Shown piece after piece: positions 36,058 through 44,744 of a stretch of 64,000 bases of DNA. Position 1 is the first letter of the stretch, and each line of letters begins with the position of its first letter. Origin of the DNA: CAJFUR01 sp904420575 (GTDB lineage: Bacteria; Actinomycetota; Coriobacteriia; Coriobacteriales; Eggerthellaceae); contig OZ221973.1 in assembly GCA_965119745.1 (NCBI GenBank), forward strand, positions 1,550,001 to 1,614,000, read 5' to 3'. Made by a program: the position numbers and the translations under genes. The notes under the pieces are model-generated. The model ran no database searches and was not told where the DNA came from. It saw only the letters and a list, made by a program, of their open reading frames with translations.

Positions 36058-37114
36058 CGTGGTAAGCATATACGCTGGCGGTGGCGGCATCGACTGCGGA
36101 TTCTACAATGCTGGTTATGACTTGTGCCTTTCAACGGATAATTGGCGAGTTGCTTGTGATACGCTCGAAAAGAACGGACATAGTAAGTTGGTAAAATGTG
36201 CCGATATTCGAGATGTTGATTACGAAGCATGCTTAAACGAGATAGGCTTGACCTGTGATGATATTGATGTCTTAGCAGGTGGGCCTCCTTGCCCTGCATA
36301 TTCCAAGTCAAGGTTTTATCTTAAAGACAAGAAGCGCGCGCTAGAAGATGAGAATTCCTTTACGTTGCACGAGTATTTCCGCGCTTTGAAGGAGATTAAG
36401 CCAAAGGTATTCTTTTTCGAAAATGTATTCGGATTTGTCTACAAGCCTCATCAAGCAGCTTTTGAGTTGCTGAAAAGCAAGGCAGATGAATTTGGTTACG
36501 ATATCACATACAAAGTCGTGAATACCGCCAATTATGGAGTGCCTCAAACGAGAGAGCGATTCATGTGCGTCGGAGTAAGAAGGGATATGGACAAGCGGTT
36601 CGTATTCCCCGCTGAAACGCATTACAATCCGGACAACAATAAATTGAGCAATGAGCAGATAATTGGCATGCGCGAGTGGGTCACATGTGGTGATGCAATT
36701 GGCGACTTGGATTATCCTTTGCCGGAAGATGAAGAAATGCAAGCAGGCTCCAAACACAAGGATCTGCTCAAGCTGGTCCCGCCAGGTGAAAACTATCTTT
36801 TTTTTACAGAGGAACGCGGATACCCGACTCCTCTCTTCAAATGGAGGTCGCGATATTGGTCTTTCCTTTTGAAGCTTTCACCTGATAGGCCTTCTTGGAC
36901 CATACAGGCTAGCTTTTCCAACAATATGGGGCCTTTCCATTGGAGAAATAGGTTTCTGAGGATAAACGAAATCAAGCGAATTCAGACTTTTTCCGATGAT
37001 TATGAATTGTGCGGCGACTTCAAAGACCAATGGAGGCAAGTGGGAAATGCCGTGCCGGTTCTGATGGTTGAAATCATTGCGCGCGAGATTCGCAAGCAGC
37101 TATTTGAGGAGTAA
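36050..37114 (+). CDS. C5-cytosine DNA methyltransferase (LlaJI M2-like)
   Basis: The 354-residue enzyme has SIYAGGGGIDCGF as motif I and GGPPCPAYSKSRF as motif IV, with catalytic C81; it reads PCPAYS where most family members have PCQ(P/G)FS. FFENVFGFVY, YGVPQTRERFMCVG and a C-terminal IQTFSDDYE...QVGNAVPVLM follow. It starts inside the end of the first methyltransferase. In LlaJI-type systems two such enzymes each methylate one strand of an asymmetric site, which is the probable reason for two here. Confidence 0.9.
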   Translation: MPNVVSIYAGGGGIDCGFYNAGYDLCLSTDNWRVACDTLEKNGHSKLVKCADIRDVDYEACLNEIGLTCDDIDVLAGGPPCPAYSKSRFYLKDKKRALEDENSFTLHEYFRALKEIKPKVFFFENVFGFVYKPHQAAFELLKSKADEFGYDITYKVVNTANYGVPQTRERFMCVGVRRDMDKRFVFPAETHYNPDNNKLSNEQIIGMREWVTCGDAIGDLDYPLPEDEEMQAGSKHKDLLKLVPPGENYLFFTEERGYPTPLFKWRSRYWSFLLKLSPDRPSWTIQASFSNNMGPFHWRNRFLRINEIKRIQTFSDDYELCGDFKDQWRQVGNAVPVLMVEIIAREIRKQLFEE

Positions 37115-37118
37115 CGAC

Positions 37119-38741
37119 ATGGTGGATGGTGTACAGCTATACCCTTATGCAGATGGCGCCCTTAGGCCAGTGGAAGGCTGGGTCGCGCCTCGGGGAAGAG
37201 CCATTGAAGAATTGCTGCAAAAGGCATTCGTAGGATATTCAAACTGCGATTTTGAACAACTTGTCGATAAAGGCGGTCTGAAGAGAGTCCTGCTAAAGAT
37301 GCCTCAGACGCAAATCGAGGTTGACTATATCGCCAAGGCTGTTTCAGGTGGAGGCCGGCCTCATGCACGACCGGCTGAATTAAGGATCCAGATCGACCCA
37401 GGTGACCTCAATACATTGGTCGATATTAACAAGAATAATGGCATTGGTTTAATCATTGGCGTTTACAAAAACGAAAAGGCGGAAGCGCTTGCAATTTGGC
37501 GTCCCGCTCAAACAACGACCGCGGCGGGAAATGTTTCGAAGCAGATCGCAGGTGAAACGCTGGCCTCCGCGTTGGTGAATGGAATGGCAAAAGCAGTATA
37601 TCCAGGTGGTGACACTACGGTGTATGCCATTCACCCTGAATTCTTCAGGGGATTTGTTCTCAACATTGCTGATTTCGAATACGAAAAGGGCGCAACAACG
37701 CCTGATGGCGCAAGTGAGGACAGGCCGCGAAATCTCATTTATTTTGGTGCGCCTGGCACAGGTAAATCCTACAATCTTAACGAGCGTGCGAAAAACGACG
37801 CTAGATTCAATGGCGATCGTACAAGGCGTATCACTTTTCACCCAGACTACACCTATGCGCACTTCGTTGGTTGTTACAAACCGTTCAGCGACATAAACGC
37901 AAAGGGCGAACACGAAGTTCACTACAAGTATACATTCGGACCGTTTCTTGAAACTTACGTTGACGCGCTAAGACATCCAGAGCGCGACTATCTGCTCATA
38001 ATTGAGGAAATCAATAGAGCAAATACTGCTGCGGTGTTTGGTGACGTTTTTCAACTTCTTGATCGTGGGCCCAATGGAGTGAGCGAGTATGGCGTGCGCG
38101 CTTCGCGGGATATGGGGTGCGAACTCTTCAAAGCATTGAATATGCCTTTGCCCGACGGAAGCCGATATGAAGGATTCACCGAGGAAGAAAAGGCAGATCA
38201 ATGTGTTCGCGCTCTTCGCCTTCCATCGAATTTGTACATTTGGGCAACGATGAACAGCGCGGACCAAGGCGTCTTTCCTATGGATACTGCATTTAAGCGT
38301 AGATGGAATTTTGAATATGTTGGCGTTGACTGTGGCGAGGCGGCAATTGCCGATAAGCGTGTGCTCATCGGCAATCCGCCACGAGAGATCGCATGGAACG
38401 ATCTTCGCAAATTGGTAAACAAGGTGCTTGTAAACAGCAAGGTAAACGAAGACAAGCTGATAGGCCCATTCTTTATCCGCCCTGAAAACCTGGATGATCC
38501 GGCAGCATTCAGCAAGCTATTTAAGGAAAAGGTCCTTCTCTATATCTTTGAGGATGCTGCAAAGACCAAGCATGGCAAAATATTCAAAGGAGGCGACACT
38601 AAAACTTATTCGGAGCTTTGTGCTGATTTCGACGAAATTGGAGAGGGGATATTCTCCAACCCACCATGGCCGTTGACCGTGTACGGCGCATCAGAAGCAG
38701 GAGATGAAAGCGCAGAGGTTGACAACGAGATAGCAGGATAG
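37119..38741 (+). CDS. McrB-like AAA+ NTPase, LlaJI R1-type restriction subunit
   Basis: The 540-residue protein has an N-terminal domain of about 200 residues that probably recognises the DNA (KMPQTQIEVDYIAKAVSGGGRPHARPAELRIQ). A McrB-type AAA+ module follows: Walker A GAPGTGKS from G210, LLIIEEINRANTAAVFGDVFQLLDR (Glu296 region), and the McrB signature MNSADQGVFPMDTAFKRRW. McrB-like motors use GTP or ATP to translocate DNA and activate a McrC-type nuclease. The ATG at 37119 follows GAGG, 4 bp after the second methyltransferase. Together with the next gene it forms the cleavage complex. Confidence 0.88.
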   Translation: MVDGVQLYPYADGALRPVEGWVAPRGRAIEELLQKAFVGYSNCDFEQLVDKGGLKRVLLKMPQTQIEVDYIAKAVSGGGRPHARPAELRIQIDPGDLNTLVDINKNNGIGLIIGVYKNEKAEALAIWRPAQTTTAAGNVSKQIAGETLASALVNGMAKAVYPGGDTTVYAIHPEFFRGFVLNIADFEYEKGATTPDGASEDRPRNLIYFGAPGTGKSYNLNERAKNDARFNGDRTRRITFHPDYTYAHFVGCYKPFSDINAKGEHEVHYKYTFGPFLETYVDALRHPERDYLLIIEEINRANTAAVFGDVFQLLDRGPNGVSEYGVRASRDMGCELFKALNMPLPDGSRYEGFTEEEKADQCVRALRLPSNLYIWATMNSADQGVFPMDTAFKRRWNFEYVGVDCGEAAIADKRVLIGNPPREIAWNDLRKLVNKVLVNSKVNEDKLIGPFFIRPENLDDPAAFSKLFKEKVLLYIFEDAAKTKHGKIFKGGDTKTYSELCADFDEIGEGIFSNPPWPLTVYGASEAGDESAEVDNEIAG

Positions 38742-38744
38742 CCT

Positions 38745-40166
38745 GTGAGACGCATTTTTGTTAAAGAAAGGTCGTTTTGGACGAAGGAATCCTTTGCTAG
38801 CGAGTATGGCATGAGTTCCGAAAAGGCAGCGGCATGCATCTATGCCTTGATGGATCATGGGATGATGGTTGTTCGGAGCGGGGCAGAGCCGGATGAGTTT
38901 GGAGAGTCTTCAGGGAGTGCCGCGTCATTTCAAGTTGTGTTCGTTGGAATTGCGGTGTTCGACGACTTGGTGGTCATCTCCTATCCGAAGTATTTCACCA
39001 GAAAACCGACAGACGACGAGCTACGCCAGGTTTTCTGTGTGCTGTGCAAGTCTGCAAGCACGAAGCTTCGTGACTCGTTCGAGCATGATGAAGATGCCAT
39101 GCGGGCAAATGCTGTTGCACTAATGTTGGCAATAATCGAGTCTTATGAGATCTACGGTGTTTATTCTAACTTCCGCAAGGAACTACGAGATAATGGTGCA
39201 GGTGAGATATCGTGGGAGCGCACCATAAGCATGGTGCAACCGTACATCCAGCATGGAAATGCGATCTATCTGGATTATAAGACGGTAGATAGCATGCGCG
39301 ATCTTTCTGACTTCGTCACTCGGCTTCACAAGAGCGTGCTTACAGAGTGCTCGTCTTTTCTGGGGTCGTGTGGGCTAAATGATTTTTTGTCGTTGGATGA
39401 TGTTGAGCTTTCGGATGAAACACTCGAGGACTTTGGTGACGACGAATTAATACTGCACAGACTTGAGAATGAGCGTGTCGGACAGTTTGTGACATGGAAG
39501 CAGGAAGTTATCGATCAGCTTGTCATGTATGTACGTGGCAATGGCTTCAAAGTGGGTAAGGGCGAGATTGCAGCATTGGGCACGACGTCTTTTCAACATA
39601 TTTGGGAGGAGGCCTGCAAAAGTGCTTTCGGGGATGTCTTGAAGGTTCAGCTTGACAAGCTAGGATTTGAGTTGCGGGGTGAATTTGCTTCGCTGGGCAG
39701 CGAGATCGTTCTCGACCTTGTGCCGCATCCAAGATGGAGACGTGTGGCCAATGGCGAATTGATTGCCTGTGGCGAAGTTGCCACGTTGGTGCCTGACGTC
39801 GTTGCGATACGAGATATTGGGTGCGGTGATCTCGAGTTTTGCATCTACGATGCGAAGTATTATACGCCTGTGCTCGGGAATGCTGTTTGTGGCGTGCCTG
39901 GCGTTGAGTCGGTTGCAAAGCAATTCTTGTATCAGTCGGCATACAGGCGGTTTGTGGAAGAGCATGGATTCTCGCGTGTTCGCAATACGTTTTTGGTGCC
40001 AAGCGACAAGCAAGTATTCGAGAAGATGGGAACGGTGGATTTTCCCAGAGTAATAGATACATCCGGATTGCCATTTTCTGATGTCGTGGAAATGTGGTCT
40101 CTTCCTGCAAAAGATATTTTCGAGTCATACCTGAAGGAAACCCGGCTTATTGAAAGCGACTTGTGA
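38745..40166 (+). CDS. McrC/LlaJI-family restriction endonuclease subunit
   Basis: The 473-residue protein starts at GTG 38745, 3 bp after the McrB-like gene. Its N-terminal half is helical and McrC-like (FCVLCKSASTKLRDSFEHDEDAMRANAVALMLAIIESYEIYG). The C-terminal part has a PD-(D/E)XK nuclease core: LVPDVVAI (D351), then FCIYDAKYY (D369, K371), with QFLYQSAYRRF after it. This fits the R2 subunit of LlaJI-type systems, which cuts DNA only with its motor partner. The four-gene order M1-M2-R1-R2 is the LlaJI arrangement. Confidence 0.87.
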   Translation: MRRIFVKERSFWTKESFASEYGMSSEKAAACIYALMDHGMMVVRSGAEPDEFGESSGSAASFQVVFVGIAVFDDLVVISYPKYFTRKPTDDELRQVFCVLCKSASTKLRDSFEHDEDAMRANAVALMLAIIESYEIYGVYSNFRKELRDNGAGEISWERTISMVQPYIQHGNAIYLDYKTVDSMRDLSDFVTRLHKSVLTECSSFLGSCGLNDFLSLDDVELSDETLEDFGDDELILHRLENERVGQFVTWKQEVIDQLVMYVRGNGFKVGKGEIAALGTTSFQHIWEEACKSAFGDVLKVQLDKLGFELRGEFASLGSEIVLDLVPHPRWRRVANGELIACGEVATLVPDVVAIRDIGCGDLEFCIYDAKYYTPVLGNAVCGVPGVESVAKQFLYQSAYRRFVEEHGFSRVRNTFLVPSDKQVFEKMGTVDFPRVIDTSGLPFSDVVEMWSLPAKDIFESYLKETRLIESDL

Positions 40167-40247
40167 GGCGGTAATCATGTCTTTTTGAAAGCAGAACGCG
40201 AATATGAAGAGGTTCGAGAGGCGGGACGCTCAGTTTGCGAACGAATA

Positions 40248-40273
40248 GGGCGCCAACTAAGCGCTCGTTTTTT
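40248..40273 (+). terminator. Rho-independent terminator after the LlaJI-type operon
   Basis: GGGCGC (40248-40253) pairs with GCGCTC (40261-40266, one G-U) around a 7-nt loop, followed by G and six T (40268-40273). It separates the restriction operon from the methyltransferase-GHKL-REC-HNH operon. Confidence 0.7.
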
Positions 40274-40331
40274 GTCAATGCGGTATACTTTGTGCAATTT
40301 ATTTACTCGTTAGCTAGTCAGGATTAACTGG

Positions 40332-41764
40332 ATGTCTACTTCGCTGAATGATGAAAACCTTCGGAGAAAGTGCCAAATTTTTACTCCGGATAACGTTGTA
40401 TCCGACATGCTTGACTACCTTGGGTATGTTGAAGATTTGTATGGAAAAAAGGTCTTTGAGGGCTCTTGTGGTAACGGACAATTTCTTAAAGAAGTAGTAA
40501 AACGGTATATAAATTTTTGCAAAAAAATGGGGATGCGCCATGATTCTATAGAAAATGGTCTAGCTAATGATATTGTTGGAGTTGAACTTGATCAAGCCTT
40601 GTTAAGTGAGTGCCTGGAAAAGCTTAACGAAGTTGCACTGGGAGAAGGTCTGTCAGATATTCACTGGGACATTCGTAATGGTGACTCCCTGCGGCTTTCT
40701 TTGGAAGATCGTTTTGACTATGTGGTTGGCAATCCGCCATACCTTTCATATTGGGATTTACCGGTCTCAGAAAGAAATTATATTCGATCTTCGTTTGATA
40801 GCTGTAATAACGGAGCGTTTGATTACTGCTATGCCTTTCTTGATCAGGGCGCATCCCTTCTTGGTGCAAATGGTAGGTTAGCTTTTCTTGTTCCCAGTAG
40901 CATATTCAAAACAAAATCAGGAAGACCGTTACGTGAAGCTATTAAAACGGATTTGGTTGCTGTTTATGATTTATCGCAAGAGCCAGTATTCGAGGCTTTA
41001 ACAACCCCCGTCATAATTCTACTTCAAGCGGGTTCGCAAAGTGATTCTTTTGTATATACAGAGAAAACGTCCGGAAAGTCGTTTCGCATAAAAAAAGATA
41101 ATCTTGGAAAAACTTGGGTATTTAAAGAGTCGTATGAACTTTTGGACAATAGAAGACGGTTCGGTGATTTTTTAATGTGTCTGCTAGCGTAGCCACTCAG
41201 TTGAATAACGCTTTTTTGTTAAAGGGTTGGGAACTTGAGGGAGATTATTACGCGAGCAGTAATGGTGAAAAAATTGAAAAATGCGCAGTTAGAAAAGCTG
41301 CAAGCCCAAAAGGAATGAAAAACGAACTCGATGAGAGAATGATATTTCCATACTATTATAAAGATGGTCATATTAGGAGTTCTGAAGAAGAGGAATACCG
41401 CACATTGTATCCTTTCGCTTATTCTCATTTGGAGAAATATAAGATCGATTTAGCGGGTCGATCTTCTGACCACAAGGCGCAATGGTTTGAATACGGAAGA
41501 TCGCAAGCCCTCGGGCGCATCAATAATGAAAAAGTACTGATTTCTTCGGTAGTAACATCGAAGACAAAACCAGTTGTTCTCGATAAGGAGACAATTCCTT
41601 ATTCAGGGTTTTTTATTACCCAAAAGGCAGATTTGTCCCTCGATAAAGCTTTGAAAATATTGAGTTCGGAAAAGTTTATAGAATATGCTTATGAAGTGGG
41701 TGTTTCAATTAGTGGCGAATCGGTGCGCATATCAATTAACGATATACGCGAATATCAATGGTAG
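40332..41764 (+). CDS. N6-adenine DNA methyltransferase, split by a -1 frameshift at a T TTT TTA site
   Basis: The first frame (40332-41192) has SAM motif I VFEGSCGNGQF (residues 42-51), GVELD, and catalytic NPPY (134-137), with the order of the Eco57I/TaqI type. It stops shortly after RRFGDF. The -1 frame continues without a break to 41764 with SASVATQLNNAFLLKGWE, the start of a target-recognition domain. The change of frame falls on TTTTTTA (41168-41174), phased T|TTT|TTA, the classic -1 slippery heptamer. Slippage would give one protein of about 477 residues, normal for the family; without it the enzyme lacks its recognition domain. Alternatives are a phase-variable or mutated T-run. It is the first gene of an operon, 21 bp before the GHKL gene. 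Confidence 0.78.
41168..41174 (+). promoter_or_regulatory. Slippery heptamer T TTT TTA (putative -1 frameshift site)
   Basis: The heptamer is in the correct phase for tandem -1 slippage in the methyltransferase frame (GAT TTT TTA). The frame entered by a -1 shift is open for 196 further codons. About 3 nt downstream GTGTCTGCTA...TAGCCAC can form a small bulged hairpin (about 41177-41196), a weak candidate stimulator. No strong upstream Shine-Dalgarno-like stimulator is seen. Confidence 0.6.
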
Positions 41765-41785
41765 CGGCATGAGGGGTGTAAGTAT

Positions 41786-44065
41786 ATGGACACAATGCGC
41801 TACAGAATCTCTTCTCGAGCTGCAATTCTTCTTGGAAGAGAAAGCGTTTCAAAGGCAGAAGGCGCAATTGCCGAACTTGTAAAAAACTGCTATGACGCTG
41901 ATGCAGATTTTTGCTATCTGTGCTTCGATGCTGCTGGCAATCGTCTTATTATCATCGATAACGGAACTGGCATGACAAAAGAAGTAATTGATTCAAATTG
42001 GATGACGATAGGGACAGACAACAAGCAGAAAGAATTCAAGTCAAGAAAAGGGAGGATAAAATCAGGGGAGAAAGGTATCGGGAGATTTGCTCTTGATCGA
42101 CTAGGTAAAATATGCTCAATGTATACCAAAAGCAAGAGTGATGAGTTGATTTACTGGGAGACGGATTGGCAAAACTTCGAAATTGCGAATCAGTTACTCG
42201 AAGATGTGTCTGCAAAATTCACTTACGCAAATGGTCGGTTAATCAAATATATCCCTACTGCAGTGCTCAATAATTTGAAGAAGTTTGAGAAAGATAAGAA
42301 AGCCTCTTTCTCTTTGGATACTGGCACGATTCTCATAATCTCAGACCTTAGAGATAGCTGGTCAAAACGAGACGTTTCAAACATAGTTGAATCACTGGGT
42401 TTTTTGATTCCTCCAGAAGAGCAGTCGAGATTTACCATTTTTGTTCAAGAGGGCCTCGAGTCAGAAGGCCGTGAAGTGGTTAATGACTTGAACGATGATT
42501 ATGACTATAAGCTTGAAGCAAAATTTGACGGAGTAGATTTTGAAGTTAAAATAACTCGAAATGAGTTAGAGTTAAATAAAGTGCCGCAAGAATTATTTGA
42601 TCACAATCGCTTCTCTACTTTCCCCTATCGAAAAGAAGACTTTGATAGAGGTTCCTTTACATGCTCTTATACCATTTCACAGCTTATGCGTAGTGATTCC
42701 CCTGAATACCTTGATCTTGTAAAGCGAATAGGCGGTTTTTCTTTCGTGTTTACTTTTATGAAATTATCTACCCGAGAAGACGGTCGCGGGATAAATTATT
42801 ATCGCTCTCCTGGTGCGCATAGACGAAAATGGTTGGCAGAGTACTCTGGAATTCGTATTTATCGTGATCACTCTGTTGTTCGACCTTACGGCGATAAGTC
42901 TTCAAATTCGTATGATTGGTTGAACCTGGACAAACGTAAAGGTGTTAACCCGGTTGCTGTTTCTGATAAATCGGGGAGTTGGCATGTTAGCAACTCCCAA
43001 AGCCAAGGAACGGTATCTATTTCGCGAATAACAAACGAATCAATTTTGGACACAATCAACAGAGAAGGCATCATCGAAAACGATGTATTTGCAGCATTGG
43101 GCGATGTTCTGTTGGCTTTAATTGGACTGTTCGAATCAGATCGAGCGTACATCGCAAGAACAATAAGGCTATTTACTGAAGAAAAAGATGAGAAAGAGGA
43201 AGTAAAAAAAACTGGACGGGAAATCGCAAGAGTAATCTTAGAAGATGAGAAAAAGAGAAATCATCCAGAAAATGACGAAGCTAGAGCCGATGACGCCGTT
43301 AAACTCGCTAAAACGGTCGAGTATCTTGACGAGGAAATGGAAGAACTTGTTTCCGAAATTAGATTGCTAAGGGCTCTTGCAACAAATGGATTAATTACCA
43401 CTTCAATGGTGCATGATCTGAAAAGTTTAGAAGGGCTTCTTGTTTCTCGTGTCGATGGTTTTAAACAGGCTCTTGAACGTAAAAACATTGAACTTGTGAA
43501 CAGAAATCTTAAAGATCTTCGTACCAACGATATTTTTTTAAAGGCATGGATAAAGGTAATATCGCAGCAGTCAAGTCAAGACAAAAGAACCCGAAAAAAG
43601 AAAGACTTATACAAGGTGATTGCGAATGCGGTAGATCTCCTAGATCCTATTCTTAAAAGAAAGAGGGTGAAGATCAGTTTGGAAGGATCCGGAGAGTTTA
43701 ACAGAAGGCTATTCGAAATAGATTTCGATAGCATAGTATACAACCTCATCGTTAATTCCATCGAATCTTTTGAACGCTCAACTTGCGAAGAGCGTTTAAT
43801 TATCATGAAGATGGAAAATACAGACAAAGAGTTCATTTTGCATTACACAGACAACGGCGATGGCTTGTCGGAAGCTTTCAAAAAAGAGCCCTATAAAATT
43901 TTTGAATATGGGAAAACAAGTAAAGTGGACAAGCAAGGAAACCAATACGGAACCGGGCTCGGTATGTATATTGTAGCTTCAAGTATAGAGGAGTATCACG
44001 GCAGCTACAGTCTGAGAGATATAGAGAAGTCTTTTTCAGTTGATATTGCCATTCCGAAAGGATAA
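41786..44065 (+). CDS. Dual-GHKL protein: MORC/Hsp90-like ATPase plus histidine-kinase-like module
   Basis: The 759-residue protein contains two GHKL ATP-binding domains. The N-terminal one is of the Hsp90/MutL/MORC type: AIAELVKNCYDADA (E30, N34), IIDNGTGM (from D58), GEKGIGRFALDRLG (94-107), then a region of about 250 residues where MORC-like proteins carry an S5 fold. After a charged coiled coil comes a kinase-like half: an H-box-like TTSMVHDLKSLEGLL (H543), an N-box FDSIVYNLIVNSIESF (N657), DNGDGLS (D689) and GTGLGMYIV (G722). It has no membrane segment. Its neighbour encodes a receiver domain, so phosphotransfer is likely. MORC-like GHKL proteins are known in some restriction-modification operons. 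It probably senses DNA or infection and signals to the receiver; this is inference. Confidence 0.8.
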   Translation: MDTMRYRISSRAAILLGRESVSKAEGAIAELVKNCYDADADFCYLCFDAAGNRLIIIDNGTGMTKEVIDSNWMTIGTDNKQKEFKSRKGRIKSGEKGIGRFALDRLGKICSMYTKSKSDELIYWETDWQNFEIANQLLEDVSAKFTYANGRLIKYIPTAVLNNLKKFEKDKKASFSLDTGTILIISDLRDSWSKRDVSNIVESLGFLIPPEEQSRFTIFVQEGLESEGREVVNDLNDDYDYKLEAKFDGVDFEVKITRNELELNKVPQELFDHNRFSTFPYRKEDFDRGSFTCSYTISQLMRSDSPEYLDLVKRIGGFSFVFTFMKLSTREDGRGINYYRSPGAHRRKWLAEYSGIRIYRDHSVVRPYGDKSSNSYDWLNLDKRKGVNPVAVSDKSGSWHVSNSQSQGTVSISRITNESILDTINREGIIENDVFAALGDVLLALIGLFESDRAYIARTIRLFTEEKDEKEEVKKTGREIARVILEDEKKRNHPENDEARADDAVKLAKTVEYLDEEMEELVSEIRLLRALATNGLITTSMVHDLKSLEGLLVSRVDGFKQALERKNIELVNRNLKDLRTNDIFLKAWIKVISQQSSQDKRTRKKKDLYKVIANAVDLLDPILKRKRVKISLEGSGEFNRRLFEIDFDSIVYNLIVNSIESFERSTCEERLIIMKMENTDKEFILHYTDNGDGLSEAFKKEPYKIFEYGKTSKVDKQGNQYGTGLGMYIVASSIEEYHGSYSLRDIEKSFSVDIAIPKG

Positions 44066-44070
44066 CCCAA

Positions 44071-44743
44071 ATGCAGCATGATGTCTTGGTTGGTTTGGTG
44101 GACGACGACTCTGCAAAAGTGACGCAAATAATGACACGTTTATTGTATGGGTGGGATGGCGCTTCTGGCAAAAAAAAAGGAGCGTTATGAGGAATATCGG
44201 ATCGAGCCTGTTGAGATTCATATCCAGGGTACATTAGGGGAGATGATAGAGGATATAAAAAATAGGAACCTTGATTGTCTTCTTTTGGATTATCGACTTT
44301 CATCTTATGCTTCGGTTAGTTATTCGGGCGTGGATATTGCTGAGTCTATCGAAGCTGAGTTGTATTCTTTTCCCATTTTCATACTAACTTCTTACGAAGA
44401 TGATCTTTACTCTAGCGAAGTTTTTGACGCACACCTAGTTTTTAGATTTGAGCGATATCTTGAGGATGCAGAGGAGACTATCGAGTTGAACTCGAAGATA
44501 ATCGAGCAAGTTATCGTGTACAAAAAAAATATCAAAATGTGGGAAGAAGAGTTGATTGACCTGCTCCCCCATTTCGGCGAAAGAGCTGAAATTGATTCTC
44601 GGATACTCGAACTGGACGGGTATATTGAAAGATCAATCGACGGAAAGCACTGTCTTGATCAAAATACAAAAAACCAGTTAGCGTGCGGCAAAATTGAAGA
44701 TGTGATTAAAAAACTTGATACTATTTTGGAGAGGATGGAATAG
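44071..44743 (+). CDS. Receiver-domain (REC) protein interrupted at an A9 run
   Basis: ATG 44071 follows AAAGGATAAC, 5 bp after the GHKL gene. The first frame gives MQHDVLVGLVDDDSAKVTQIMTRLL... with the acidic pocket of a response regulator, then reads into A9 (44170-44178) and stops at 44190 (39 residues). The rest of the domain is in another frame: DIKNRNLDCLLLDYRLSS (phosphoacceptor Asp, residue 73 if joined), FPIFILTSYEDD, followed by a helical C-terminal region. With A8 instead of A9 the two frames join into about 223 residues. Polymerase slippage on A9 could supply this, or the gene may be phase-variable or damaged. No HTH is present, so the output is probably by contact with the HNH protein, whose gene follows after 1 bp. 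Confidence 0.72.
44170..44178 (+). repeat. A9 homopolymer at the frameshift of the receiver gene
   Basis: Nine consecutive A between GGC and GGAGCG. Runs of nine A are long enough for transcriptional slippage and for replication slippage. One fewer A restores a complete receiver domain. A second, in-frame A8 run is in the GHKL gene at 43204-43211. Confidence 0.8.
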
Positions 44744-44744
44744 G

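Noticed and set aside
41177..41764. A separate small gene after the methyltransferase
   Set aside because: It has no ribosome-binding site, starts inside the end of the first frame and encodes the expected recognition domain of the same enzyme.
44147..44743. The downstream frame as an independent gene with its own start
   Set aside because: It lacks the VDDD part of the receiver fold and has no ribosome-binding site of its own; it is the rest of the gene starting at 44071.
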